In this document: positions 55,145 to 64,000 of the stretch, in pieces
How positions within the stretch are numbered: the stretch's first letter is position 1
How the letters are laid out: every line of letters starts with the position of its first letter
Source: Methylophilaceae bacterium
GTDB taxonomy: Bacteria; Pseudomonadota; Gammaproteobacteria; Burkholderiales; Methylophilaceae
Direction: 5' to 3'
NCBI GenBank assembly: GCA_018398995.1
Contig: CP073759.1
Span: 434,001 to 498,000, forward strand
Length of the DNA: 64,000 nucleotides
Translations under genes and position numbers: made by a program
The notes under the pieces: model-generated
Told to the model about the DNA's origin: nothing
Database searches by the model: none
The model's input: the letters and a program-made list of their open reading frames with translations, nothing else

Positions 55145-56469
55145 AATTATTGAATGCAAAATCCCCATTAATGCTTTTTTTATTGATCAGTATTCCGCTG
55201 AGCTTAAGTTTATTTTCACTGAGCGCGCTTGCTGATGACATTATCAAGTTAGATCGTATTGTTGCTATCGTCGACAAACAGGCTATTACAGAGCAGGAGT
55301 TAGAAACCAAAGTACAGACGGTTTCAGATCAGCTAGAAAAACAAGGTAAGCAACTACCAGAACCGCGCGTTCTGAGAAAACAGATTTTAGAGCGTCTTAT
55401 TGTGGACAGTATTCAATTGCAGTTAGCTGAAGAAAGGGGCATTAAGGTTAACGAAGTGCAACTTGAAAAAACAATCGACCGCATTGCAGAACAAAATCAA
55501 ATGACTGTTGAAGCCTTTAAAGCTGCCCTATCAAACGACGGTGTTTCATACCCTGTCTTTCGTGAAGATATGCGTAATGAAATAACAATCGCCAGGTTAA
55601 AAGAAGCTGAAATCAATAATCGAATCAACATTAGTGAAGGCGAAGTTGATAATTACCTGACTACCCAAGAAAACAGCACAGATGGTAAACAAGAAGAGTT
55701 TGATCTTTCTCATATTCTTATTCGAACCCCTGAAGATAGCTCACCAAAAGATTTAGAAATGGCACAACTCAAAGTAGAAGAAGCCTTAACAGCGCTTCGC
55801 AACGGTGATAGTTTTGAGCAGGTGTCTGCTCATTTTTCAGATGCGCCTAATGCGCTTGAAGGTGGCAATATGGGCTGGCGCAGCAGCAGTCAAATTCCGC
55901 CAGCATTTTTGGCACTATTGTCAGATTTGGCAGTAGGCGGTATATCAAAACCCATCCGTAGTCCTACTGGCTTTCATATTGTTAAGGTGAATAATAAACG
56001 GAGTGCTGATTCTACTTTAATTGTAGAGCAAACGCGTACACGCCATATCTTAATCAAGTTGAATGAGGTGGTGTCAGAGCAAGAAGCCAAATTAAAAATG
56101 GATGGTCTTAAAGAACGCTTAGATAATGGCGCAGACTTTGGCGAGCTGGCACAACAATATTCGGAAGATGGCTCTGCCAGTAGTGGCGGTGATTTGGGCT
56201 GGGTTAGCCCAGGTGATACCGTTCCTGAATTTGAAAAAGCAATGGATGCGCTTGAACCGCAAGCAATAAGCGAACCCATTCGCTCGCCATTCGGGTGGCA
56301 CATTATTCAAGTCCTAGAGCGTCGCAAACAAGATATGACCGATCAGGCAGCGCGGATTCAAGCGCGTAAAGAAATTTTTGCGCGCAAAGTAGAAGAAGCC
56401 TACCAAGATTGGGTAAATGAGCTGCGCGATCGCGCTTTTGTCGAGTTAAGACTTGAGGACAACTTTTAG
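55141..56469 (+). CDS. surA: Periplasmic chaperone/peptidyl-prolyl isomerase SurA
   Basis: It escorts outer-membrane proteins such as LptD. A signal peptide (about 1-31) leads the SurA N-terminal domain (about 36-150), then two parvulin domains (about 185-285 and 298-395; DLSHILIRTPEDS and TRHILIKLNEVVSE start them; each has GGDLGW or GGNMGW), and a C-terminal helix. It overlaps lptD by four bases. Confidence 0.96.
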   Translation: MKLLNAKSPLMLFLLISIPLSLSLFSLSALADDIIKLDRIVAIVDKQAITEQELETKVQTVSDQLEKQGKQLPEPRVLRKQILERLIVDSIQLQLAEERGIKVNEVQLEKTIDRIAEQNQMTVEAFKAALSNDGVSYPVFREDMRNEITIARLKEAEINNRINISEGEVDNYLTTQENSTDGKQEEFDLSHILIRTPEDSSPKDLEMAQLKVEEALTALRNGDSFEQVSAHFSDAPNALEGGNMGWRSSSQIPPAFLALLSDLAVGGISKPIRSPTGFHIVKVNNKRSADSTLIVEQTRTRHILIKLNEVVSEQEAKLKMDGLKERLDNGADFGELAQQYSEDGSASSGGDLGWVSPGDTVPEFEKAMDALEPQAISEPIRSPFGWHIIQVLERRKQDMTDQAARIQARKEIFARKVEEAYQDWVNELRDRAFVELRLEDNF

Positions 56470-56486
56470 TCACATCTAAACCAACA

Positions 56487-57512
56487 TTGAAAAAAGTCAA
56501 TCCACGTATTGCTATCACTTCTGGCGAGCCTGCAGGCATTGGCCCCGACTTGTGCTTAATGCTGGCGCACCAATCTGTTGATGCTAACATCACCATTATT
56601 GGCGATATTGATATGCTTGCGGCCAGAGCAAAGCAGCTTAAGCTTGATATTGTATTATCGAAGCTGTCGCCAGAACTTCCATTAGACCAACCATCTAAAG
56701 TAACTAGCAAGCCGACAAATCTATCGGTCATGCATCTTCCAACACAAACAACAGTTGTTGCTGGCAAACTAGATGCCAACAACAGTCAATATGTGCTGAA
56801 CACACTTAATGCGGCAATACAAGGTTGTCAACATCATCAATTCGATGCGATTGTCACAGCCCCAGTTCACAAAGGCATTATCAATGAAGCCGGTATTGCT
56901 TTTACCGGTCACACGGAGTTTTTAGCAGAGCAAACACACACACCACAAGTCGTGATGATGTTAGTTGGGGGTGGCTTGCGTGTGGCACTGGCAACAACCC
57001 ATTTACCGCTATCAAAAGTGCCAGCGGCGATTAATCAAACATCATTGGAAACCACGATACGCATTCTGCATGCCGACTTAATGAGTCAATTTAACATCAG
57101 CAATCCTCGGGTATTGGTGGCAGGATTAAATCCACATGCGGGCGAAAATGGTTACTTGGGAGATGAAGAGATGACTATCATTAACCCTGTGCTGGAGCGC
57201 TTACGTAACGAAGGCATGCAGCTTATTGGCGCTTTACCTGCCGACACATTATTTACCAATCAACATTTAACCCAAGCAGACGCCGTGCTGGCGATGTATC
57301 ACGATCAAGGCCTGTCTGTCTTAAAGTATGCCAGTTTTGGTAATGGCGTTAATATTACATTAGGGTTGCCCATTATCCGTACATCTGTTGATCATGGTAC
57401 AGCACTTGATTTAGCTGGTACTGGCAATATTCATATCGGCAGCATGCAAGCGGCGCTTGCGCTTGCTATTCAACTGGCAAACAATCGATTGAAGTCGGAT
57501 TATCCATCATGA
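56487..57512 (+). CDS. pdxA: 4-hydroxythreonine-4-phosphate dehydrogenase
   Basis: It acts in pyridoxal phosphate synthesis. The start is a TTG (MKKVNPRIAITSGEPAGIGP). FTGHTEFLAE, AGLNPHAGENGYLGDEE and MYHDQGLSVLKY hold the metal His residues, and TSVDHGTALDLAGTG closes the family pattern. The 341 residues are normal. ATGA overlap with rsmA; lptD-surA-pdxA-rsmA is a widespread proteobacterial operon. Confidence 0.95.
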   Translation: MKKVNPRIAITSGEPAGIGPDLCLMLAHQSVDANITIIGDIDMLAARAKQLKLDIVLSKLSPELPLDQPSKVTSKPTNLSVMHLPTQTTVVAGKLDANNSQYVLNTLNAAIQGCQHHQFDAIVTAPVHKGIINEAGIAFTGHTEFLAEQTHTPQVVMMLVGGGLRVALATTHLPLSKVPAAINQTSLETTIRILHADLMSQFNISNPRVLVAGLNPHAGENGYLGDEEMTIINPVLERLRNEGMQLIGALPADTLFTNQHLTQADAVLAMYHDQGLSVLKYASFGNGVNITLGLPIIRTSVDHGTALDLAGTGNIHIGSMQAALALAIQLANNRLKSDYPS

Positions 57513-58297
57513 AGCATCAAGCCAAAAAAAGATTTGGACAGAATTTTTTAACTGACCAAACCATTATTAACAGCTTAATTAATGCCATTAATCCGCAAGA
57601 AGGTGAACGGCTCATCGAAATTGGTCCTGGTCTAGGTGCATTAACCAAACCCCTTCTCAATAAAGTGACCGCATTGCATGTGGTGGAGATTGACCGTGAC
57701 ATTGTCAGTTGGATGTCGACTGAATACAATATGCCCGCGTATGAAAAAAACAAGTTGACTGTGCATAATGTGGATGCACTTAAATTTGATTTTTCATCAC
57801 TGGGCAATGATTTACGGGTTACTGGGAACTTGCCATACAATATCTCAACGCCGATTTTATTTCACTTGTTAGATCATTTATCCAGCATTGTCGACATGCA
57901 TTTTATGCTGCAAAAAGAAGTGGTTGAACGCATGGTTGCAGCCCCAGCAACACCAGCCTATGGCAGGCTCAGTGTGATGTTGCAATATTACTTGCAAATG
58001 GAATATCTTATTACCGTACCGCCTGAGGCATTTAACCCCGCCCCCAAAGTAGAGTCGGCTTTTGTTCGCTGCGTGCCACATACTATATTGCCATTCGTCG
58101 CAAAAGACACCGTGCTGTTTGCCACAGTGGTGCTTGCTGCATTTTCACAGCGTCGTAAAACCATCCGAAATACGTTAAAACCTTTTTTAAACGATGATGA
58201 TTTTATGAAATTAGATATTGATGCACAGCGTAGAGCTGAAACGCTTAGCGTCGCCGAATTTGTTGTCATCACCAATTATCTGTATAGTGCTGTGTGA
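57509..58297 (+). CDS. rsmA: 16S rRNA (A1518/A1519) dimethyltransferase
   Basis: This SAM-dependent enzyme dimethylates two adenines late in 30S assembly. Motifs are KKRFGQNFLTD, IEIGPGLGALTKPLL (SAM site), and the catalytic NLPYNIST. The C-terminal domain has AFSQRRKTIRNTL. Typical length of 262 residues. Confidence 0.97.
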   Translation: MKHQAKKRFGQNFLTDQTIINSLINAINPQEGERLIEIGPGLGALTKPLLNKVTALHVVEIDRDIVSWMSTEYNMPAYEKNKLTVHNVDALKFDFSSLGNDLRVTGNLPYNISTPILFHLLDHLSSIVDMHFMLQKEVVERMVAAPATPAYGRLSVMLQYYLQMEYLITVPPEAFNPAPKVESAFVRCVPHTILPFVAKDTVLFATVVLAAFSQRRKTIRNTLKPFLNDDDFMKLDIDAQRRAETLSVAEFVVITNYLYSAV

Positions 58298-58331
58298 ATT
58301 TTTTATTTCGTTTCATTTTTTTATTTTGTAA

Positions 58332-59041
<710 letters not shown>

Positions 59042-59114
59042 AAAGGAATCCTGTGTATAAATTGGCAAATTAGCACTTAATAACTCAGGCCATGATTGAC
59101 ATAGGGGCAAGCTG

Positions 59115-59897
59115 ATGAGCAAAAATAAAATCGCAGAGGTCGATAGTGCGTCGCAACGCTTTCCAGTTGTTCGCAAAATACAATCAAGTAACATTATTGA
59201 CTGGCTCAGGCGTGGTTTAGATGATGTGCGACAAGCGCAATTTGCTAGCTTGTTTTATGGGATTATTTTTGCATGCGCTGGCATTCTCATGCATACCGTG
59301 TTATTTGATGCTAGCTGGTTACTATCTGCACTAACCACTGGCTTTTTGCTGATAGGCCCTTTTCTTGCGATGGGACTTTATGATTTAAGTCGACGTATAG
59401 AACTTGGTGAAAAACCAGTGCTAATCCCTAGCTTAAGCGCTTGGCGCGCAAACTTGATGAACGTTGGCATCTTTGCTGGTGTGTTGGTTGTTATTCTGTT
59501 AATTTGGGCGCGCGCATCATTAGTCATTTTTGCTTTATTTTTTCAAGGTGGGCTTCCTACATTTTTGGAGATTGTTCAAACTGTCATTACTTTTGAACAA
59601 CCCACATTTGCCTTGGTGTATTTTGCGGTTGGCGGTTTTTTTGCTGCTTTTGTGTATGCGGTCAGCGTTGTTGCTATCCCACTCATGGCCGATCAAAAAA
59701 CCGATGCTGTTACGGCAGCTATCGCTAGCCTACTAGCAGTTACCCGCAACGTCGTTCCAATGGTGTTATGGGCAATCACTATCGTCTTATTAGTTGCCAT
59801 TGGGTTTGCCACCCACTTTATCGGCTTAATCATTACTATGCCGATTATCGGACATGCAAGTTGGCATGCCTACCGTGATTTAGTTGAACCAGTTTAA
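59115..59897 (+). CDS. DUF2189 family integral membrane protein
   Basis: This 260-residue protein has six or so membrane helices after a 45-residue cytoplasmic start (RRGLDDVRQAQFASLFYGII). The helix pair with GPFLAMGLYDLSRRIELGE is the DUF2189 signature. It has no assigned function; relatives are sometimes annotated next to cytochrome oxidase genes. It stands alone here between adk and leuS. Confidence 0.88.
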   Translation: MSKNKIAEVDSASQRFPVVRKIQSSNIIDWLRRGLDDVRQAQFASLFYGIIFACAGILMHTVLFDASWLLSALTTGFLLIGPFLAMGLYDLSRRIELGEKPVLIPSLSAWRANLMNVGIFAGVLVVILLIWARASLVIFALFFQGGLPTFLEIVQTVITFEQPTFALVYFAVGGFFAAFVYAVSVVAIPLMADQKTDAVTAAIASLLAVTRNVVPMVLWAITIVLLVAIGFATHFIGLIITMPIIGHASWHAYRDLVEPV

Positions 59898-59987
59898 CTG
59901 ATTTCCCAACAGCTGCCTTTGGCTTTAACATACCAAAGCACTTGCCATGCAGTATAATGTTGCTTTTATTTAGCACCTTCACACGCC

Positions 59988-62603
59988 ATGCAACAGCAAT
60001 ACCCTTTCAAACAAATCGAACAAGACGCACAAACATATTGGCACGAAAATCAGGCTTTTGCAGCCAGCGATAATAGCAATAAACCCAAGTATTATTGCTT
60101 ATCTATGTTCCCTTACCCAAGTGGCAAACTGCACATGGGTCATGTACGCAATTATACAATAGGCGATGTATTAAGCCGCTATCATCATATGAAGGGGTTT
60201 AACGTATTACAGCCGATGGGTTGGGATGCGTTTGGTTTACCTGCAGAAAATGCAGCCATTCAAAATAATGTGCCGCCAGCCAAATGGACGTTTGACAATA
60301 TTGCTTATATGCGCAAACAGCTTAAATCACTTGGTTTTGCCATTGATTGGTCACGTGAATTAGCCACTTGCCAGCCTGAATATTACCAATGGAATCAATG
60401 GTTATTTTTACGCATGCTTGAAAAAGGCATTGCTTACAAAAAAACCCAAACTGTTAACTGGGATCCCGTTGATCAAACGGTATTAGCCAATGAACAGGTG
60501 ATTGATGGCCGTGGTTGGCGCACAGGCGCACTAGTCGAAAAACGTGAAATTCCAGGCTACTATTTCAATATTACTGGCTATGCACAGCAATTATTGGATG
60601 ATTTAGACAAACTAACGGGCTGGCCAGAACGCGTAAAAACCATGCAAGCCAATTGGATTGGTAAAAGTGTTGGTGTGCGCTTTGCCTTTACGCACAACAT
60701 TAAAGATGCAGATGGCTCGTTAATTGATGAGGGAAAATTATGGGTATTTACTACCCGCGCCGACACCATTATGGGCGTGACTTTCTGTGCAGTTGCCGCT
60801 GAACATCCGCTGGCAACATTTGCCGCAAAAAATAATCCTGCGCTACAAGCCTTTATAGACCAATGCAAACTGGGCTCAGTCACAGAAGCTGATATGGCAA
60901 CGATGGAAAAAGAAGGTATGGATACGGGCTTAACCGTTACCCATCCGCTCACCCATGAAGAAGTGCCTGTTTGGATTGGTAATTATGTATTAATGTCTTA
61001 TGGCGAAGGCGCAGTCATGGCTGTTCCTGCACACGATGAGCGCGATTTCTGGTTTGCGAAAAAATACCATTTAGCGATTAAACAAGTGATTGCAACTGAC
61101 GACACATTTTCTGAAGATGCTTGGCAAGAATGGTATGGCGACAAAACCAAAGGCGTGTGCATGCATTCCGCACAATATGATGGTTTAGCTTATGCAGCAG
61201 CGGTTGATGCTATTGCTAACGATTTACATGCCAAGGGCTTAGGCGACAAACAAATCAACTGGCGCTTGCGCGATTGGGGTGTTTCGCGTCAACGCTATTG
61301 GGGTTGTCCAATTCCGATTATTCACTGCGATACTTGCGGCGACGTGCCAGTGCCAGACGATCAATTACCCGTAAAACTGCCTGAGGATTGCGTACCCGAT
61401 GGCTCTGGCAACCCATTAAATAAATTAGATAGTTTTGTCAATTGCACTTGTCCAAGTTGTGGCAAACCAGCCAAACGTGAAACGGATACCATGGATACGT
61501 TTGTTGATTCTAGTTGGTATTACGCACGTTATGCTAGCGGCCAAAGTAGTGGATCAATGGTCGATGAACAGACCAATTATTGGATGCCAGTTGACCAATA
61601 TATTGGCGGCATTGAGCATGCCATTCTGCATCTGCTTTACTCGCGCTTTTGGAGCAAAGTCATGCGTGACTTAGGCTTGGTCAATTATGACGAACCTTTC
61701 GCTAATTTATTAACGCAAGGCATGGTGCTTAATCATATTTTCTCTCGTCGCACCAACAAAGGCGGCATTGAATACTTCGCGCCAGAAGAAGTTAAGTTGA
61801 TGCATGACGAACAGGGCAAAACAATTGGTGCGACTTTACTATCCGATGGAAAGCCTGTGGACTTTCAAGGCATGGGCACCATGTCAAAATCGAAACGAAA
61901 CGGCGTCGATCCACAATCGCTCATTGATCAATATGGCGCAGATACCGCGCGATTTTTTATGATGTTTGCCGCACCGCCAGAACAAACATTAGAATGGTCA
62001 GATTCTGGAGTAGAAGGATCGCACCGCTTTATGAAAAGAGTTTGGCATTTTGGCTATGCTTTATCAACTGAAGCAACAGTTGAATTACCCGCAAAATTGA
62101 CTAGCAACTTAGCGGCAGCAAGGCGCGAGATTCATTTAGGCTTAAAACAAGCCACTTATGATTTAGATCGCCAACAATTGAATACTGTTGCTTCTACTAG
62201 CATGAAAATATTAAATACACTGGAAAAAGTGCTAAAAGATGGCGAACAAGATTGGCAAAGTGTAGCGCATGAAGGCTTCTCCATCCTATTACGCATACTG
62301 TCGCCGCTTGCACCGCATATAAGCCAAGCTTTATGGAAAGAGCTGGGCTACGGTGATGATATTTTACACGCTAGCTGGCCCCAACCTTTAGAGGCGGCAA
62401 TGGTTCAAGATGAAGTTGAGATGATGATTCAGGTCAATGGAAAATTACGCGGCAATTTGCAAGTGGCTCGCACTATCAGCATAGCTGAAATTGAACAATT
62501 AGTTGTTGTTCAAGATTGTGTAACGAAATTCTTGGTAGATAATAACACTGTGCGTAAAATTATTGTTGTCCCCAATAAACTGATTAATGTTGTGATTGGA
62601 TAA
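59988..62603 (+). CDS. leuS: Leucyl-tRNA synthetase
   Basis: This 871-residue class I synthetase has the HIGH-type motif [18 protein letters not shown], the editing domain (about 225-420; [12 protein letters not shown]), the insertion with Cys pairs ([22 protein letters not shown]), and the KMSKS-type loop [15 protein letters not shown]. The anticodon-binding and C-terminal domains are complete. lptE follows, the usual order leuS-lptE-holA. Confidence 0.97.
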   Translation: MQQQYPFKQIEQDAQTYWHENQAFAASDNSNKPKYYCLSMFPYPSGKLHMGHVRNYTIGDVLSRYHHMKGFNVLQPMGWDAFGLPAENAAIQNNVPPAKWTFDNIAYMRKQLKSLGFAIDWSRELATCQPEYYQWNQWLFLRMLEKGIAYKKTQTVNWDPVDQTVLANEQVIDGRGWRTGALVEKREIPGYYFNITGYAQQLLDDLDKLTGWPERVKTMQANWIGKSVGVRFAFTHNIKDADGSLIDEGKLWVFTTRADTIMGVTFCAVAAEHPLATFAAKNNPALQAFIDQCKLGSVTEADMATMEKEGMDTGLTVTHPLTHEEVPVWIGNYVLMSYGEGAVMAVPAHDERDFWFAKKYHLAIKQVIATDDTFSEDAWQEWYGDKTKGVCMHSAQYDGLAYAAAVDAIANDLHAKGLGDKQINWRLRDWGVSRQRYWGCPIPIIHCDTCGDVPVPDDQLPVKLPEDCVPDGSGNPLNKLDSFVNCTCPSCGKPAKRETDTMDTFVDSSWYYARYASGQSSGSMVDEQTNYWMPVDQYIGGIEHAILHLLYSRFWSKVMRDLGLVNYDEPFANLLTQGMVLNHIFSRRTNKGGIEYFAPEEVKLMHDEQGKTIGATLLSDGKPVDFQGMGTMSKSKRNGVDPQSLIDQYGADTARFFMMFAAPPEQTLEWSDSGVEGSHRFMKRVWHFGYALSTEATVELPAKLTSNLAAARREIHLGLKQATYDLDRQQLNTVASTSMKILNTLEKVLKDGEQDWQSVAHEGFSILLRILSPLAPHISQALWKELGYGDDILHASWPQPLEAAMVQDEVEMMIQVNGKLRGNLQVARTISIAEIEQLVVVQDCVTKFLVDNNTVRKIIVVPNKLINVVIG

Positions 62604-62606
62604 GCA

Positions 62607-63104
62607 TTGAAATCAATAACTTATTTTTATTTAATATCACTAATTGTTGCTAGTTTAAGTGCTTGTGGTTTTCATTTGCGCGGCCCCAGTGATATTCCTT
62701 TTAAGTCTGTTTATATTCAAGGGAACACCTTAACCATCTCAAAAGACCTTAAAAAGTATTTAAATACGAATGAAATTAAGATACTACCCTCTGCCGAGAA
62801 TGCAGAATTATTAATTGATTTACTTGGCGAGGAAAATGAAAAGCGTATTTTGTCTTTGGCTGGCACGGGTACAGTAAACGAGTATGAATTGTATTACCGT
62901 ATCAGCTATCGAACCAAAGTGTCTAATCAACCGCTGTGGTCGCAAGCGATTACAATTGAATCCAGACGTGATTTAACCTATAGCGATGCCACACTCTTAT
63001 CAAAACAAACTGAAGAGAGAAAGTTGAACGAGAATATGCAACAAGAGGTAGTGAACAGATTAATTCGTAGACTCTCTGCACTAAAAAAACAATCACAACA
63101 ATAA
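62607..63104 (+). CDS. lptE: LPS-assembly lipoprotein LptE
   Basis: This outer-membrane lipoprotein plugs the LptD barrel. The start is a TTG (MKSITYFYLISLIVASLSAC), with the lipobox Cys at residue 20 and GFHLRG directly after it, the family mark. The rest is the alpha/beta sandwich typical of RlpB/LptE. It lies three bases after leuS and two bases before holA. Confidence 0.93.
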   Translation: MKSITYFYLISLIVASLSACGFHLRGPSDIPFKSVYIQGNTLTISKDLKKYLNTNEIKILPSAENAELLIDLLGEENEKRILSLAGTGTVNEYELYYRISYRTKVSNQPLWSQAITIESRRDLTYSDATLLSKQTEERKLNENMQQEVVNRLIRRLSALKKQSQQ

Positions 63105-63106
63105 TA

Positions 63107-64000
63107 TGCAGTTGGCGCCCAATCAGCTACAGCAACACTTAAATAAAACCTTATCATCTATTTACGTTTTAGCAGGTGATGAGCCTTTGGGCCACAGTGA
63201 GTGTTTAGATGCTATTCGATTAGCCGCCAGAAATAATGGTGCTGAAGAGCGGATGAGCTTTATTGTTGATCGCAGTTTTAATTGGCAATCTGTGCAACAA
63301 TTTGGCCAAGCATTATCGCTGTTTGCATCACAACGTATCCTTGAAATCGCCATTCCAAACGGCAAACCTGGCGTTGAAGGCAGTAAAGCATTAACCGATT
63401 TAGCAGAAAATCCAATTCCAGATACCACTACTATTATTATCTTACCCGCCCTTGCGCGAGAAACTAAAAAAAGTGTTTGGTTTAACACATTACAAAGTGC
63501 TGCAACCGTGATTGAGCTGAATGATGTGGCGCCTGCACAATTGCCACAATGGATTGCTAAGCGACTTGCATTGCAACATCAAACAGCAGATACCGCCTCA
63601 CTTGAATTGATGGCACACCAAGTAGAAGGGAATTTGCTAGCGGCGCATCAAGAAATCCAAAAGCTGAGTTTGCTTTATCCTGAAGGCGCAATTAGTTTTG
63701 AAGATATTCAAACAGCGGTGTTGAATGTGTCACGCTACGATGCCTTTAAATTAGGTGAAGCCGTTTTAGTAGGGGATACGGCACGCACTTCACGTATTTT
63801 GCAAGGCTTGCAAGATGAAGGTGAGCAAGCAATCGCCGTGATGAATCCACTCATTTGGGTCTTGCGCCCATTAGTTCGGATTAAACGCGCGCAAGCCAAT
63901 GGTGAAAATATCAATCAAGCCATGACCAATGCGCGTATTTATGGCGATCGTCAACAACTCACGCAACGCGCATTATCGCGCTTAACGTTGCGTCAATTAG
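63107..64000 (+). CDS. holA: DNA polymerase III delta subunit (3' end beyond the window)
   Basis: This clamp-loader subunit opens the sliding clamp. The 298 visible codons start MQLAPNQLQQHLNKTLSSIY and contain VLAGDEPLGHSECLDAIR. The N-terminal AAA+-like domain has no Walker A, as expected for delta. VEGNLLAAHQEIQKLSLLYP and NVSRYDAFKLGEAVL are family marks. It is open to the end of the window; roughly 40 residues remain outside. Confidence 0.94.

Overview
The window is chromosomal DNA from an AT-rich proteobacterium. The gene set and order fit a betaproteobacterium: lolCD, pyrR-pyrB-pyrC', pilT-pilU next to yggS-proC-yggT, xseB-ispA-dxs-folE2, a RibBA whose second domain is degenerate, and amgK-murU beside lptD-surA-pdxA-rsmA. 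My best guess from general knowledge is Methylophilaceae (Methylotenera-like); the window carries no methanol oxidation gene that would prove it. Genes are dense, with many 1-8 bp overlaps and several TTG starts. I see no phage, insertion sequence, CRISPR array, rRNA or tRNA gene.

Layout. 1-8.1 kb: lolD (cut by the window edge) and lolC, riboflavin genes, yqgE-ruvX, and the pyrimidine cluster with a catalytically dead dihydroorotase. 8.2-10.5 kb: the pilus retraction ATPases pilU and pilT; pilT carries an in-frame TAA. 10.5-19.9 kb: housekeeping genes (yggS, proC, yggT, rng, maf, a Nudix gene, mnmA, a GST, nadC) and a lone GspE/PulE-type ATPase. 19.9-22.5 kb: an accessory block of small unknown proteins in two paralogous families, under two Fur-box-like sites, one unit ending in a second-type ribosomal protein S4 gene. 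22.7-28.9 kb: ilvB-ilvH-ilvC, psd, rppH and a YVTN propeller lipoprotein. 29.2-31.3 kb: a periplasmic SRPBCC protein, a type IV pilin with a sigma-54 promoter, and a cNMP-binding-like protein. 31.5-41.5 kb: esterase, isoprenoid and folate genes, an aspartic protease, an MFS transporter, aroC, rluE and icd. 41.8-44.8 kb: pilB, also with an in-frame TAA, and pilC. 44.8-52.5 kb, minus strand: dsbC, two ubiquinone hydroxylases, pepP, a YdjM-like protein, a DHH phosphoesterase, murU and amgK. 52.7-64 kb: the envelope and translation run lptD-surA-pdxA-rsmA, adk, a DUF2189 protein, leuS, lptE and holA (cut by the window edge).

Two things stand out. First, the retraction motor (pilT) and the assembly motor (pilB) of type IV pili each have one ochre codon inside an otherwise intact frame, while pilU, pilC, pilA and the pilA promoter look intact. 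Second, the Fur-linked block at 20.1-22.5 kb looks like an undescribed iron-limitation module: two related small-protein families split over two transcription units, one of them with an alternative S4. Smaller themes are short tandem duplications at gene 3' ends (pyrC', pilU, ilvC, adk) and degenerate copies of a dispersed GCGAGG-type repeat.
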